DNA of 15,443 nucleotides from Robiginitomaculum sp. (GCA_026993275.1 JALWUB010000329.1:1-15443), one strand, 5' to 3'; counted from the stretch's first letter, positions 7,651 to 14,798 are shown. Program-made: numbers and translations. Notes: generated by a model from the letters alone, not told the origin.

Positions 7651-7755
7651 CTAGAGCACTTCCCGAAAAGTGGGAACCGGTTTTCGGATAAGAAGTGCGG
7701 CAAAACAATAGGATAGAGTGCAGTTTTGATTCTATCAAAACATGAAGCGCTCTAG
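7651..7755. repeat. Alphaproteobacterial-type intergenic palindromic repeat (about 105 bp)
   Basis: A complete dyad element bounded by CTAGAGC (7651-7657) and GCTCTAG (7749-7755). Inside are two hairpins. The left arm pairs GCACTTC (7656-7662) and CGAAAA (7664-7669) with TTTTCG (7681-7686) and GAAGTGC (7692-7698), around GTGGGAACCGG. The right arm pairs GTTTTGAT (7723-7730) with ATCAAAAC (7734-7741) around TCT, and extends outward with AGAGTGC against GCGCTCT. The core GAAAAGTGGGAACCGGTTTT is familiar from a repeat family widespread between genes in Rhizobiales-type genomes. Folded RNA would form a two-armed structure between two convergent genes and might act as a bidirectional 3' end. The last bases contain the stop codon of the APC permease gene (TAG on the minus strand, 7752-7754). 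Confidence 0.85.
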
Positions 7756-9074
7756 CGCCTCTTCGCTGCGCGCGCATCAAGCACCACGGTGAGCGCGTAA
7801 AAGGCCAGGCCCGAGAGCACCACGCCCAGGGCAAAGAGCGCCTCGACGGGGCGGTTCATGCCCACATAGACCAGGGTGAAGCCGGTCAAAGCGAGATAGA
7901 CCAGCGGCGTCAGCGGGTAGGCAAAGACGCGGTAGGGCCGCGGCAAGTCCGGCTGGCGCCAGCGCAGCACGAACAGGCCGAGCACGGCGGCGAAGCTGTT
8001 GAGCGCCAGCAGCATGCCGGAAAACACCAGAATGCGCTCGAAGCTGGAGGTCAGGATGAACACCAGGGTCAGCGCCGTCTGCGACCAGATCGCCAGCGCC
8101 GGAATGCCGTCGCGATTGACCCGGCCCAGCGGCGCGAAAATGCGAAAATCCTCGCCCAGCATTTGCAGCACCCGCGGCCCGGCAATGATCATGGCGCTGA
8201 CGGTGGAAATCAGCAGCAGGGCCAGCATGACGCCGATAAAGCGCGCCCCCGCGGGGCCAAAGGCATGGCCGGCGGCGATATAGCCGATCTCCAGCTTGCC
8301 GGAGAGCGCATCCATGGGCGCCACGCGCAGGAACATGGCGTTCAGGCCGACATACAGCAGCATCACCACAAAGGTTCCGGTGAACAGCACCCAGGGCAGA
8401 ATCCGCTGCGGGTCCTGCACCTCGCTGCTCAAATAGGTCGCCGCATTCCAGCCGGTATAGGCATAGCTGACATAGATCAGCGACACCGCAAACGCGCCAG
8501 AGAGCATCAGCGCGCCATCGCCGGGCCGGGGCCAGAAGCTGATCTGTTGCGGCGCCGGGGCGAGGATCAGGGCGGCGGCGATGAAGCCGACGATCAGCGC
8601 CACCTTCAGGCTGGTGAACACCACCTGGGTGCGGCCGCTGTTCTTGTGGGTGGTGGCGTGAATCGCGGTCATGGCCAGCACCAGGGCGCTGGCCAGCCCC
8701 TTGACCATCCAGGGATGCGCCTCCGCGCCGGGCAGGATGGTGACGAAATAGGTGCCAAAGGTAATCGCCGCCAGGGCAATGGGCGCGGCAAAGCCGATCA
8801 GCGCCGACATCCAGCCCGAGACAAAGCCCGCCGCCGGATGATAGATGCGCGACAGAAAATTGTATTCGCCGCCGGAGCGCGGCAAGGCGGCGCCAAGCTC
8901 GGCATAGCTCATCGCCCCGCACAGTGCCGCCAGCCCGCCAACCACCCACAGCATGATCAGCACAAAGGGCGAGCGCAGCACCTGCAATTGATAGCCCAGC
9001 GAGGTGAACACGCCGGTGCCGACCATGTTGGCGATGACCACGGCGGTGGCGGTCCAGAAACGAAACTTGTGCAT
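7752..9074 (-). CDS. APC-family amino acid permease
   Basis: A 440-residue inner-membrane transporter with about 12 predicted membrane segments. The first segment carries ANMVGTGVFTSLGY, the unwound glycine-rich motif of the amino acid-polyamine-organocation superfamily. It is followed by SYAELGAALPRSGGEYNFLSRIYHP, a hallmark of the LAT/SteT/YfnA branch, and YVSYAYTGWNAATYLSSEVQDPQR in segment 6. The C-terminus ends in a basic tail, DARAAKRR. Members exchange or take up neutral or cationic amino acids; the substrate here is unknown. ATG 9074 was preferred because the family N-terminus starts there, a promoter candidate lies just upstream, and the open frame beyond it (to 9290) runs through the intergenic region. 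It is divergent from arsR and convergent with the amidohydrolase. Its TAG stop lies in the palindromic repeat. Confidence 0.9.
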   Translation of the reverse strand: MHKFRFWTATAVVIANMVGTGVFTSLGYQLQVLRSPFVLIMLWVVGGLAALCGAMSYAELGAALPRSGGEYNFLSRIYHPAAGFVSGWMSALIGFAAPIALAAITFGTYFVTILPGAEAHPWMVKGLASALVLAMTAIHATTHKNSGRTQVVFTSLKVALIVGFIAAALILAPAPQQISFWPRPGDGALMLSGAFAVSLIYVSYAYTGWNAATYLSSEVQDPQRILPWVLFTGTFVVMLLYVGLNAMFLRVAPMDALSGKLEIGYIAAGHAFGPAGARFIGVMLALLLISTVSAMIIAGPRVLQMLGEDFRIFAPLGRVNRDGIPALAIWSQTALTLVFILTSSFERILVFSGMLLALNSFAAVLGLFVLRWRQPDLPRPYRVFAYPLTPLVYLALTGFTLVYVGMNRPVEALFALGVVLSGLAFYALTVVLDARAAKRR

Positions 9075-9100
9075 GGGCGGCCCCGCTGCGGCAAAGCCCA

Positions 9101-9129
9101 AGGCTAGGGGGAACCGCCAGCGGCGGCAA
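9101..9129 (-). promoter_or_regulatory. Candidate sigma-70 promoter for the APC permease
   Basis: On the minus strand, TTGCCG (plus positions 9124-9129), a 17-bp spacer and TAGCCT (9101-9106) form a good promoter. Transcription would start near 9094, about 20 nt upstream of ATG 9074. The position excludes the longer open frame starting upstream. This is by matching only. Confidence 0.5.
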
Positions 9130-9157
9130 GGCCTGTTGCGAAAAGGTCGAAAGGGAC

Positions 9158-9192
9158 TTGCGCCATGCAATTGTTTCGATATATCTAGTTTT
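9158..9192 (+). promoter_or_regulatory. Candidate ars promoter and ArsR operator
   Basis: TTGCGC at 9158-9163 could be a -35 box and TATATC/TATCTA at 9180-9187 a -10 box. The -10 region coincides with an 8-bp palindrome, GATATATC (9178-9185), in an AT-rich island that stands out in GC-rich DNA; ArsR-family operators are typically AT-rich dyads over the promoter. The expected transcription start lies at or within a base or two of the arsR ATG (9193). Binding here would block RNA polymerase, giving autoregulation released by arsenite. Inference from position and composition. Confidence 0.5.
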
Positions 9193-9528
9193 ATGGAAAC
9201 CAAAGCCGTCATTGCCGCGCTGGATGCGCTGGCGCAGCCCAGCCGCCTGGCGATTTTCCGCCTGCTGATCGAGATTGCCCCCCGGGGCATGATGATGGGC
9301 GCGATTGGCGAACGGCTTGGCCTGCCTGCGGCAACCCTGTCGTTTCACCTGGACAAACTGCGCCGTGCCGGGCTGCTGACCCGCCGCCGCGAGGGCCGTG
9401 CCAGCCTCTACAGCGCCAATTACGGCACCCTGGCGGGCACCATCCGCTATCTGACCGAAAACTGCTGCAAGGATGCGGCGCAAATGCCCTGCCACATCAT
9501 CATCAAAGACAAGGAGGAGGCCTGCTGA
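9193..9528 (+). CDS. arsR: Arsenic-responsive ArsR-family repressor
   Basis: A 111-residue winged-helix regulator of the ars operon. The start [25 protein letters not shown] and the recognition helix [19 protein letters not shown] (about residues 44-62) are typical of ArsR/SmtB proteins. It lacks the ELCVCDL site in the DNA-binding helix used by plasmid R773 ArsR; instead it has Cys91, Cys92 and Cys100 near the C-terminus (ENCC...MPCH), plus a terminal Cys111. This resembles the Cys-Cys...Cys arsenite site of Acidithiobacillus ferrooxidans ArsR. I infer that arsenite binding by these thiols releases DNA. ATG 9193 has no Shine-Dalgarno sequence and lies right after a promoter-like site, so the message may be leaderless. 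Its TGA shares one base with the acr3 ATG. Confidence 0.93.
   Translation: METKAVIAALDALAQPSRLAIFRLLIEIAPRGMMMGAIGERLGLPAATLSFHLDKLRRAGLLTRRREGRASLYSANYGTLAGTIRYLTENCCKDAAQMPCHIIIKDKEEAC
9511..9520 (+). promoter_or_regulatory. Strong ribosome-binding site for acr3 inside arsR
   Basis: AAGGAGGAGG lies in the last codons of arsR, seven bases before the acr3 ATG at 9528. It contrasts with the absent site in front of arsR, so Acr3 may be made at a higher rate than its repressor. Confidence 0.75.
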
Positions 9529-10580
9529 TGGCCCGAAAACGCCTGTCCTTTCTCGACCGCTATCTGACCTTGTGGATTGCCCTGGCCATGGTGGCGGGCG
9601 TCGCCCTGGGGCGCACCCTGCCGGGCTTTCCCGCCTGGCTCGACAGCCTCAGCGTTGGCACCACCAACATTCCCATTGCCATCGGCCTGATCCTGATGAT
9701 GTATCCGCCGCTGGCCAAGGTGCGGTACGAGGAGTTGCCGCTGGTGTTCCGCGACAAGCGCATACTGGCGCTGACCCTGGTGCAGAACTGGCTCATCGGC
9801 CCGCTGGTGATGTTTGCGCTGGCGGTGATCTTCCTGCATGCCTATCCGGCCTACATGACCGGGCTCATCCTGATCGGCTTGGCGCGCTGCATCGCCATGG
9901 TGCTGGTGTGGAACCAGCTGGCTGGCGGCAGCAGTGAATACGCGGCGGCGCTGGTGGCGCTCAACAGCATTTTCCAGATCCTGTTCTTCAGTGTCTATGC
10001 CTGGTTTTTCCTGGCCGTGCTGCCGCCCGTGCTGGGCCTGCAGGGACAGGTCGTCACCGTCAGTTTCCTGGCCATCGCCCAGTCGGTGCTGATCTATCTG
10101 GGCATTCCCTTTGCCGCCGGCTATCTCGGCCGCCGGGTGCTGATCCGGCGCTATGGCGAGGACTGGTACAACACCCGCTTCATTCCCCGCATTGGCCCGC
10201 TGACCCTGCTGGCGCTGCTGTTCACCATTGTTGCCATGTTCAGCCTGAAGGGCGCCATGGTGCTGCAATTGCCGCTGGACGTGCTGCGCATCGCCGTGCC
10301 GCTGACGCTCTATTTCGTCATCATGTTCGCCATCAGCTTCGCCATGGGCAAATGGGCGGGCGCCGATTATGCCCGCGCCACCTCGATCGCCTTTACCGCC
10401 GCCAGCAACAATTTCGAGCTGGCCATTGCCGTGGCCATCGCCACCTTCGGCCTGGCCTCGAAGGTGGCCTTCGCCACCGTCATCGGCCCGCTGGTCGAAG
10501 TGCCGGTTCTGATTGCCCTGGTCAATGTCGCCCTGTGGCTGAAAACGCGCTGGTTTGCGGCGCAAGGGCGGGCGGCATGA
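9528..10580 (+). CDS. acr3: Arsenite efflux permease, ACR3 family
   Basis: A 350-residue inner-membrane arsenite/proton antiporter of the BART superfamily with about 10 membrane segments. It begins [21 protein letters not shown] and has [23 protein letters not shown], both hallmarks of ACR3 rather than ArsB. Cys121 in [12 protein letters not shown] and Glu297 in [11 protein letters not shown] match the conserved Cys and Glu essential in characterised ACR3 proteins (Cys129/Glu305 in the Alkaliphilus protein, a constant offset of eight). It starts at ATG 9528, overlapping the arsR stop by one base, and ends in a four-base ATGA overlap with arsC. By family knowledge it exports arsenite produced by the downstream reductase. 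It may be annotated arsB in databases. Confidence 0.95.
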   Translation: MARKRLSFLDRYLTLWIALAMVAGVALGRTLPGFPAWLDSLSVGTTNIPIAIGLILMMYPPLAKVRYEELPLVFRDKRILALTLVQNWLIGPLVMFALAVIFLHAYPAYMTGLILIGLARCIAMVLVWNQLAGGSSEYAAALVALNSIFQILFFSVYAWFFLAVLPPVLGLQGQVVTVSFLAIAQSVLIYLGIPFAAGYLGRRVLIRRYGEDWYNTRFIPRIGPLTLLALLFTIVAMFSLKGAMVLQLPLDVLRIAVPLTLYFVIMFAISFAMGKWAGADYARATSIAFTAASNNFELAIAVAIATFGLASKVAFATVIGPLVEVPVLIALVNVALWLKTRWFAAQGRAA

Positions 10581-10969
10581 AACGCGTGCTGTTCCTGTGC
10601 GTCGCCAACAGCGCCCGCAGCCAGATGGCGCAGGGCCTGGCCAATCACCGCTACGGCCAGCGCGTGGCCGCGCAAAGCGCCGGCTCGCATCCTGCCGGGC
10701 AGGTCAACCCGCTGGCCGTGCAGGCCTTGCAGGACATCGGCATCGACATCAGCGCCCAGCGCCCCAAGGCGGTGGAGACGATCGATCTTGATGCCATCGA
10801 CCTGGTCATCACCCTGTGCGCCGAAGAGGTCTGCCCGGTCACGCCCGGCGCGGTCAAGCGCCTGCACTGGCCGATTGCCGACCCCGCCGCCGCCAATACG
10901 CCGCAAGCCTTCGCCGCCGCCCGCGACGCCATTGCCCAGAGGCTCGACGCCCTGTTTGCCGGAGCCTGA
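10577..10969 (+). CDS. arsC: Arsenate reductase, low-molecular-weight phosphatase type
   Basis: A 130-residue cytoplasmic enzyme that reduces arsenate to arsenite for export by Acr3. The N-terminal phosphate-loop signature CX5R is present as CVANSAR (Cys8 to Arg14), followed by SQMAQGLA. The two further redox cysteines needed by thioredoxin-coupled ArsC are Cys81 and Cys86 in [10 protein letters not shown], spaced four residues apart rather than six as in the Staphylococcus and Bacillus enzymes; this is a familiar proteobacterial and cyanobacterial form. The electron donor (thioredoxin or glutathione/glutaredoxin) cannot be settled from sequence. The ATG overlaps the acr3 stop by four bases, and a strong terminator follows at 11052-11079, closing a three-gene operon without arsH, arsD or arsA. 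Confidence 0.94.
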   Translation: MKRVLFLCVANSARSQMAQGLANHRYGQRVAAQSAGSHPAGQVNPLAVQALQDIGIDISAQRPKAVETIDLDAIDLVITLCAEEVCPVTPGAVKRLHWPIADPAAANTPQAFAAARDAIAQRLDALFAGA

Positions 10970-11051
10970 AGGTCTGGCGCGGACCTTGCAGGACAATGCG
11001 CGAATGCAGCGCCTCTCCCGGCCCTGTGTTTGATAGCGGCACAATTTCAGG

Positions 11052-11079
11052 CCCCCTGCCCCTGCAGGGGGTCTTTTTT
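11052..11079 (+). terminator. Intrinsic terminator of the ars operon
   Basis: CCCCCTGC (11052-11059) pairs perfectly with GCAGGGGG (11064-11071) around a CCCT loop, followed by TCTTTTTT (11072-11079). An eight-pair GC-rich stem and U tract make this a textbook rho-independent terminator, 82 bp after the arsC stop. The gap before it (10970-11051) holds only a small hairpin, AAGGTC/GACCTT at 10969-10987, with no T run. Confidence 0.92.
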
Positions 11080-11115
11080 CACGCCAAAGCGCACGCAAAC
11101 GTGCACAGGCCCTGA

Positions 11116-11143
11116 TTGACCGGCGGCCGCCAGTGCCTAATCT
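11116..11143 (+). promoter_or_regulatory. Candidate promoter for the acyl-CoA synthetase
   Basis: TTGACC (11116-11121), a 16-bp spacer and TAATCT (11138-11143) form a plausible housekeeping promoter just after the ars terminator. Transcription would start near 11150, downstream of the GTG at 11133, which supports the ATG at 11169 as the real start of the gene. Confidence 0.5.
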
Positions 11144-11168
11144 GATCTCCAGTCAGCGGGAATCAGTC

Positions 11169-12962
11169 ATGGGCCTCTTTGCCGCCATCCGGCGTGAATA
11201 CATTTTCATTACCGCCATGCGCGCGACCCTGGCGCGGCTGAAGCATATCGACCCGGATTCGGACTTCTTGCTGCCCGACGAGATGGAGCTGGCGGTTGAC
11301 CGGTTCTACGACAACACCGCCTTTACCGAAGGCGAAAGACACTGGACCTTTGGCGAGTTTGACGCCTGCGCCAACCGGGTCGCCAACTGGGCCGTGGCGC
11401 AGGGCTATCAAGCGGGCGACACCATCGCCCTGTTCAGCCAGAACCGGCTGGACTATGTCGCCATCTGGTATGGCCTGTCCAAGGTTGGCGTCATCACCGC
11501 GCTCTTGAACACCGCCCTGGTGGGCAACAGTCTGGAGCACTGCATCACCGTTTCCGGCGCCAGGGCGGTCATCAGCGACGAGCATTTGCTCGACGCGGTC
11601 CGCGCCGTGAAGGCGCAGAGCGGCGCCACCTGGCCGCTCTGGTGCGCGGGCGCGGCGCCGCAGGGCGTTCTGTCGCTGGACGAGGCCTTGCAGGACACCC
11701 CGTCAGAGCGGCCGGACCGCAGCCGCCGCGCCGGTTTCCTGGCCGGTGATGTGGTGCTGAAGATGTTCACCAGCGGCACCACCGGCCTGCCCAAGGCGGC
11801 ACTGGTCACCCATGCGCGGGCGCAGCGCTATATGAACACCTTTTCCGGCGCCGTGCGGGCCGGGCCAAAGGACCGCATGCTGATGGTGCTGCCGCTCTAT
11901 CACGCCACCGGCGGCCTGTGCGGGGTCGGCACGGCGCTGCTCACCGGCGGCGCGGTGGTGGTCGAGCGGCGCTTTTCGGCGACCCGCTTCTGGGACGAGG
12001 CGGTGCGTTCCGGCGCGACCATGTTCATGTATGTGGGCGAGTTGTGCCGCTTTCTGGTCAACACCCCCGAAACCCCGGCCGAGCACCGCCACAAAATCCG
12101 CGCCATGATCGGCAATGGCCTGCGCCCGGATGTCTGGGTGCGCTTTCGCGAGCGTTTCCGCATTCGCAAGATCGTCGAATTCTATGGCGCCACGGAAGGC
12201 AATGTCGGGCTGATGAATGTCGATGGCCAGGTTGGCGCCATTGGCCGCATTCCCTGGTATGCGCGCAAATATTTCAATGTCGAACTGATCCGGCTGGACC
12301 CGGAAACCTTCGAGCCGCTGCGCGGGCCGGACGGGTTTTGCCAGCGCACCGCGGTGAACGAGCCGGGCGAGGCGCTGGGCCGGATCGATCCGCATGATTC
12401 GCGCTATCGCTTTGACGGCTATGGCTCCAGGGATGAAACCCAGAAAAAACTGTTGCGCGACGTGTTTGAAAAGGGCGATGTCTATTTTCGCACCGGCGAC
12501 CTGATGCGCCGCGACCGGCACGGTTATTACTATTTTGTCGATCGCGTCGGCGACACCTTCCGCTGGATGGCGGAAAACGTCTCCACCAATGAGGTGGCCG
12601 AGGCCTTCGCCGCGTTTCCCGGCATCAGCCAGGTCAATGTCTATGGCGTCGCGGTGCCCGGTTATGACGGCCGCGCCGGCATGGCCGCCTATGTGGCACA
12701 GGGAAAGATCGACTTTCACAAGCTTTATGCCTATCTCGCCGACAGCCTGCCCGCCTTCGCCATTCCGGTCTTCCTGCGCCAGCAAAAGGCGGCACAGACC
12801 ACCGACACCTTCAAGTTCCGCAAGGTGGAACTGGTCAAGGAAGGCTTCGACCCCGACGTGATCAGCGATCCGCTCTATGTGCTCGACCGCGCCGCACAGA
12901 CCTATCTGCCCCTGACCAGGACGCTCTACCGGCAAATCCTGTCCGGCAAATTCCGCCTGTAG
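11169..12962 (+). CDS. FATP-type long/very-long-chain acyl-CoA synthetase
   Basis: A 597-residue adenylate-forming enzyme that activates fatty acids to acyl-CoA with ATP. The AMP-binding P-loop FTSGTTGLPK is at 200-209, VLPLYHATGG near 240, YGATEGN at 339-345, RTGDL at 441-445 and the C-terminal TFKFRK with the probable catalytic Lys549. The stretch GDTFRWMAENVSTNEV (461-476) is the FATP/SLC27 signature, but most relatives read W-K-G-E-N where this one has W-M-A-E-N. N-terminal residues about 1-20 are moderately hydrophobic. ATG 11169 gives the normal length; the in-frame GTG 11133 adds a tail with no family resemblance and lies upstream of the likely transcription start. The substrate may be a long-chain fatty acid or another carboxylic acid, and the esterase two genes downstream could supply acids. 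It is not classical FadD. Confidence 0.92.
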   Translation: MGLFAAIRREYIFITAMRATLARLKHIDPDSDFLLPDEMELAVDRFYDNTAFTEGERHWTFGEFDACANRVANWAVAQGYQAGDTIALFSQNRLDYVAIWYGLSKVGVITALLNTALVGNSLEHCITVSGARAVISDEHLLDAVRAVKAQSGATWPLWCAGAAPQGVLSLDEALQDTPSERPDRSRRAGFLAGDVVLKMFTSGTTGLPKAALVTHARAQRYMNTFSGAVRAGPKDRMLMVLPLYHATGGLCGVGTALLTGGAVVVERRFSATRFWDEAVRSGATMFMYVGELCRFLVNTPETPAEHRHKIRAMIGNGLRPDVWVRFRERFRIRKIVEFYGATEGNVGLMNVDGQVGAIGRIPWYARKYFNVELIRLDPETFEPLRGPDGFCQRTAVNEPGEALGRIDPHDSRYRFDGYGSRDETQKKLLRDVFEKGDVYFRTGDLMRRDRHGYYYFVDRVGDTFRWMAENVSTNEVAEAFAAFPGISQVNVYGVAVPGYDGRAGMAAYVAQGKIDFHKLYAYLADSLPAFAIPVFLRQQKAAQTTDTFKFRKVELVKEGFDPDVISDPLYVLDRAAQTYLPLTRTLYRQILSGKFRL

Positions 12963-13056
12963 GCCGGAAAAACCAGGACAAACTGCAAGGCAAACCGTCA
13001 TTTTGCGCGCATTGTCCCGCCCCTCTCCATGGCCCGGTTTTTGCTTGGGGTTGACC

Positions 13057-13066
13057 GGAGGAGGAG
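13057..13066 (+). promoter_or_regulatory. Strong ribosome-binding site of the 70-codon gene
   Basis: GGAGGAGGAG lies six bases before ATG 13073. It decides the start and is good evidence that this short frame is translated. The rest of the gap after the acyl-CoA synthetase (12963-13056) shows no clear terminator or promoter. Confidence 0.7.
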
Positions 13067-13072
13067 AAGCTC

Positions 13073-13285
13073 ATGACCATTACCCCTGATGATCTGCGCA
13101 TCATGGCGTTCACCATGGTGGACCGGCATGGCGAAAAGGCGCTGTCGCTGGCCGGTCAGGCAGTCGATGAAATGCGCGCCCTGGGCGACACCCGCCGCAC
13201 CCGCGCCTGGATGACGCTGTTGTCGGTGATCGAAGACGCCCTTGACGGGCGCATAACGCGCGATCAGCCCATTTCCCTGCATTGA
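13073..13285 (+). CDS. Small hypothetical protein (70 residues)
   Basis: I do not recognise this family. The protein is soluble and probably all-helical: TPDDLRIMAFTMVDRHGEKA, then LAGQAVDEMRALGDTRRTRAWMTLLSVIEDAL, ending in DGRITRDQPISLH. It has no cysteines, no signal peptide and no membrane segment. The general form, two helices rich in Ala, Met and Arg with a D-R-H-G turn, resembles short uncharacterised proteins common in alphaproteobacteria, but I would not name a family. It has an excellent ribosome-binding site, lies 110 bp after the acyl-CoA synthetase and 31 bp before the esterase, so it is probably co-transcribed with one or both. A regulatory or partner role is possible but unsupported. 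Confidence 0.75.
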   Translation: MTITPDDLRIMAFTMVDRHGEKALSLAGQAVDEMRALGDTRRTRAWMTLLSVIEDALDGRITRDQPISLH

Positions 13286-13316
13286 CCGCCATCCCGCGCC
13301 TCCCTAATTGTGAGGC

Positions 13317-14258
13317 ATGGACAAAAAGATCGGCGCCATGTTCTCCACCATTGTGGAGCGCTTCGCCACCGAAACCCCGGCCCGCGCCGTCGCCATGGCC
13401 CGCGCCGCCATTGCCGGCGGCAAGGACAATTGGCAGAAACCGGCGCCGCCGCTGGCGCAAAGACGCGGCATCAGCATTCCCTCGCCACACGGGCCGATTC
13501 CCGCGCGGCTCTATACCCCCCTGGGCGCCGGGGTGGCGCCAGGGCCGGGGCTGGTGTTCTTTCATGGCGGCGGCTTCATTGTCGGCGATTGCGCAAGCTA
13601 TGAGAACACCTGCAGCCGCCTGGCCGCCTGTTCGCGCCTGCGCGTGCTCTCGGTGGATTACCGCCTGGCGCCCGAACACCCCTTCCCCGCTGCCCATGAC
13701 GATGCCCGCTGCGCGCTGGAATGGGCCGCGGCGCACGCCGGCACGCTCGGCATGGATGCCGGCCGCCTTGCCGTGGGCGGCGATTCCGCTGGCGGCACTT
13801 TGGCCGCCTGGCTGAGCCATTACGCCCGCGATAACGGCATTGCGCTGGCCGGGCAATTGCTGCTGTTTCCGTTGCTGCAACTGGTCGAGACCAAATCAAA
13901 ACAGCGCAAGTCCCCCGATGCGCACATTCTGGGAAATCAGGCCCTGAGCGCCATCCGCTCGCTTTATGTGGCTGGCGCCGACCCGGCGGACCCGCGGCTG
14001 TCGCCGCTGTTCAGTGCCTCGTTCAAGGGCCTGCCTCCGGCCCTGATCGCCACCGCCGGACTGGACCCGCTCAAGGCCGAGGGCCGCGCTTATGCCGACA
14101 AGCTTGCCGCCGCCGGGGTCAGGGTGCGCGCCCTGCATTTTCGCGCCATGCCGCACGGATTCATCTCGCTGACCGGGCTGGTGCCCGGCGCTCTGGCAGC
14201 GTCGGAACAGTGTTTCGAGGCGTTTGGCGCAATGATGGGCAGCGGCGCAGGCGCCTGA
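13317..14258 (+). CDS. Alpha/beta-hydrolase esterase, HSL family (family IV)
   Basis: A 313-residue carboxylic-ester hydrolase, apparently cytoplasmic since no signal peptide is seen. The oxyanion-hole motif HGGGF is at 83-87, VDYRLAPEHPFPA at 113-125, the nucleophile elbow GDSAGG with Ser157 at 155-160, Asp250 in GLDPLKAEG and His280 in MPHGF, giving a complete Ser-Asp-His triad in the right order and spacing. The first 45 residues form the helical cap typical of the family, which hydrolyses short- to medium-chain esters. ATG 13317 with GTGAGG a few bases upstream fits. It lies downstream of the acyl-CoA synthetase and the 70-codon gene, and a joint role in ester or lipid breakdown is a reasonable inference. 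It ends one base before the stop codon of the convergent receiver gene. Confidence 0.92.
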   Translation: MDKKIGAMFSTIVERFATETPARAVAMARAAIAGGKDNWQKPAPPLAQRRGISIPSPHGPIPARLYTPLGAGVAPGPGLVFFHGGGFIVGDCASYENTCSRLAACSRLRVLSVDYRLAPEHPFPAAHDDARCALEWAAAHAGTLGMDAGRLAVGGDSAGGTLAAWLSHYARDNGIALAGQLLLFPLLQLVETKSKQRKSPDAHILGNQALSAIRSLYVAGADPADPRLSPLFSASFKGLPPALIATAGLDPLKAEGRAYADKLAAAGVRVRALHFRAMPHGFISLTGLVPGALAASEQCFEAFGAMMGSGAGA

Positions 14259-14259
14259 C

Positions 14260-14718
14260 TTACCGGCTGGCCATGCGGCGGCGCGGGCCTGCGGCGGCGC
14301 GCGCATCCATCTGTTGCTGATACTGGTGCAAGGCCCGGGCCGTGTGGCGGCACAGATCATCCATGGAGGCCGGGGCGGCAATCAGCTCGAACACCCCGCC
14401 CGCACCAGCCTGCTCCAGGGCGCCATGCGCCGCCTCCTCAGCGATCACGACCATGGCGGCATCGGCCGCGGCGCCGGTCTGGCCAGAGCGGATCTGGGCG
14501 ATGAAGGCCTCTGCCGGCATGGGCTGCACCGCCTCGCCAAGAACGATCAGGCCCGGCGCGTTGAAATACATCTGGTCCAGCGCCGCTTCGGTATTGCTGA
14601 CACAGATCAGTTTGCCAAAGCCCATGTCATCAAGCGCGAACCGGTAAAGCGCGGCGCTTTGCGCCTGATGCTCGACCAGAAGACCCCGCACGTCCGGGTA
14701 TTGTTTTTTCGGGACCAT
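14260..14718 (-). CDS. Single-domain receiver-like protein lacking phosphorylation residues (pseudo-receiver)
   Basis: A 152-residue protein whose first 120 residues have the alternating pattern of a CheY-like receiver: VRGLLVEHQAQSAALYRFALDDMGF (strand 1 and helix 1), APGLIVLGEAVQPMPAEAFIAQIR (strand 3 and helix 3), AAMVVIAEEA (strand 4) and GGVFELIAAPASMDDL (strand 5). The functional positions are lost: the acidic pair is E16-H17, the phospho-acceptor Asp is Gly61, the switch Thr/Ser is Ala93 and the conserved Lys before Pro116 is Ala115. A basic tail (RAAAGPRRRMASR) follows, with no output domain. It therefore cannot be controlled by ordinary phosphotransfer; a scaffold or protein-binding role is possible. 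ATG 14718 follows an AGGGGTGGGAAG stretch. It lies 80 bp downstream of zur on the same strand. The receiver-fold call is an inference from pattern. Confidence 0.72.
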   Translation of the reverse strand: MVPKKQYPDVRGLLVEHQAQSAALYRFALDDMGFGKLICVSNTEAALDQMYFNAPGLIVLGEAVQPMPAEAFIAQIRSGQTGAAADAAMVVIAEEAAHGALEQAGAGGVFELIAAPASMDDLCRHTARALHQYQQQMDARAAAGPRRRMASR

Positions 14719-14798
14719 CTTCCCACCCCTGCGCTTGCCGCGTCTTGTTATCGGGATGGCAGGTTAGGGCAAAACGCTGAAAATCAGGTAAATGCGTC

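Noticed and set aside
7777..9495. 572-codon minus-strand open frame overlapping the APC permease and arsR
   Set aside because: Arg/Ala/Gly-rich shadow of the permease in another frame; no recognisable domain.
9447..10565. 372-codon minus-strand open frame opposite acr3
   Set aside because: Composition dominated by Gln, His, Gly and Asp, typical of the antisense of a hydrophobic coding sequence; acr3 on the other strand is unmistakable.
11133..11168. GTG 11133 as start of the acyl-CoA synthetase
   Set aside because: It lies between the likely -35 and -10 boxes, so it would not be in the message, and the added residues do not resemble the family.
11703..13001. 432-codon minus-strand open frame opposite the acyl-CoA synthetase
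   Set aside because: No family motifs; the plus-strand gene has all adenylate-forming motifs in order.
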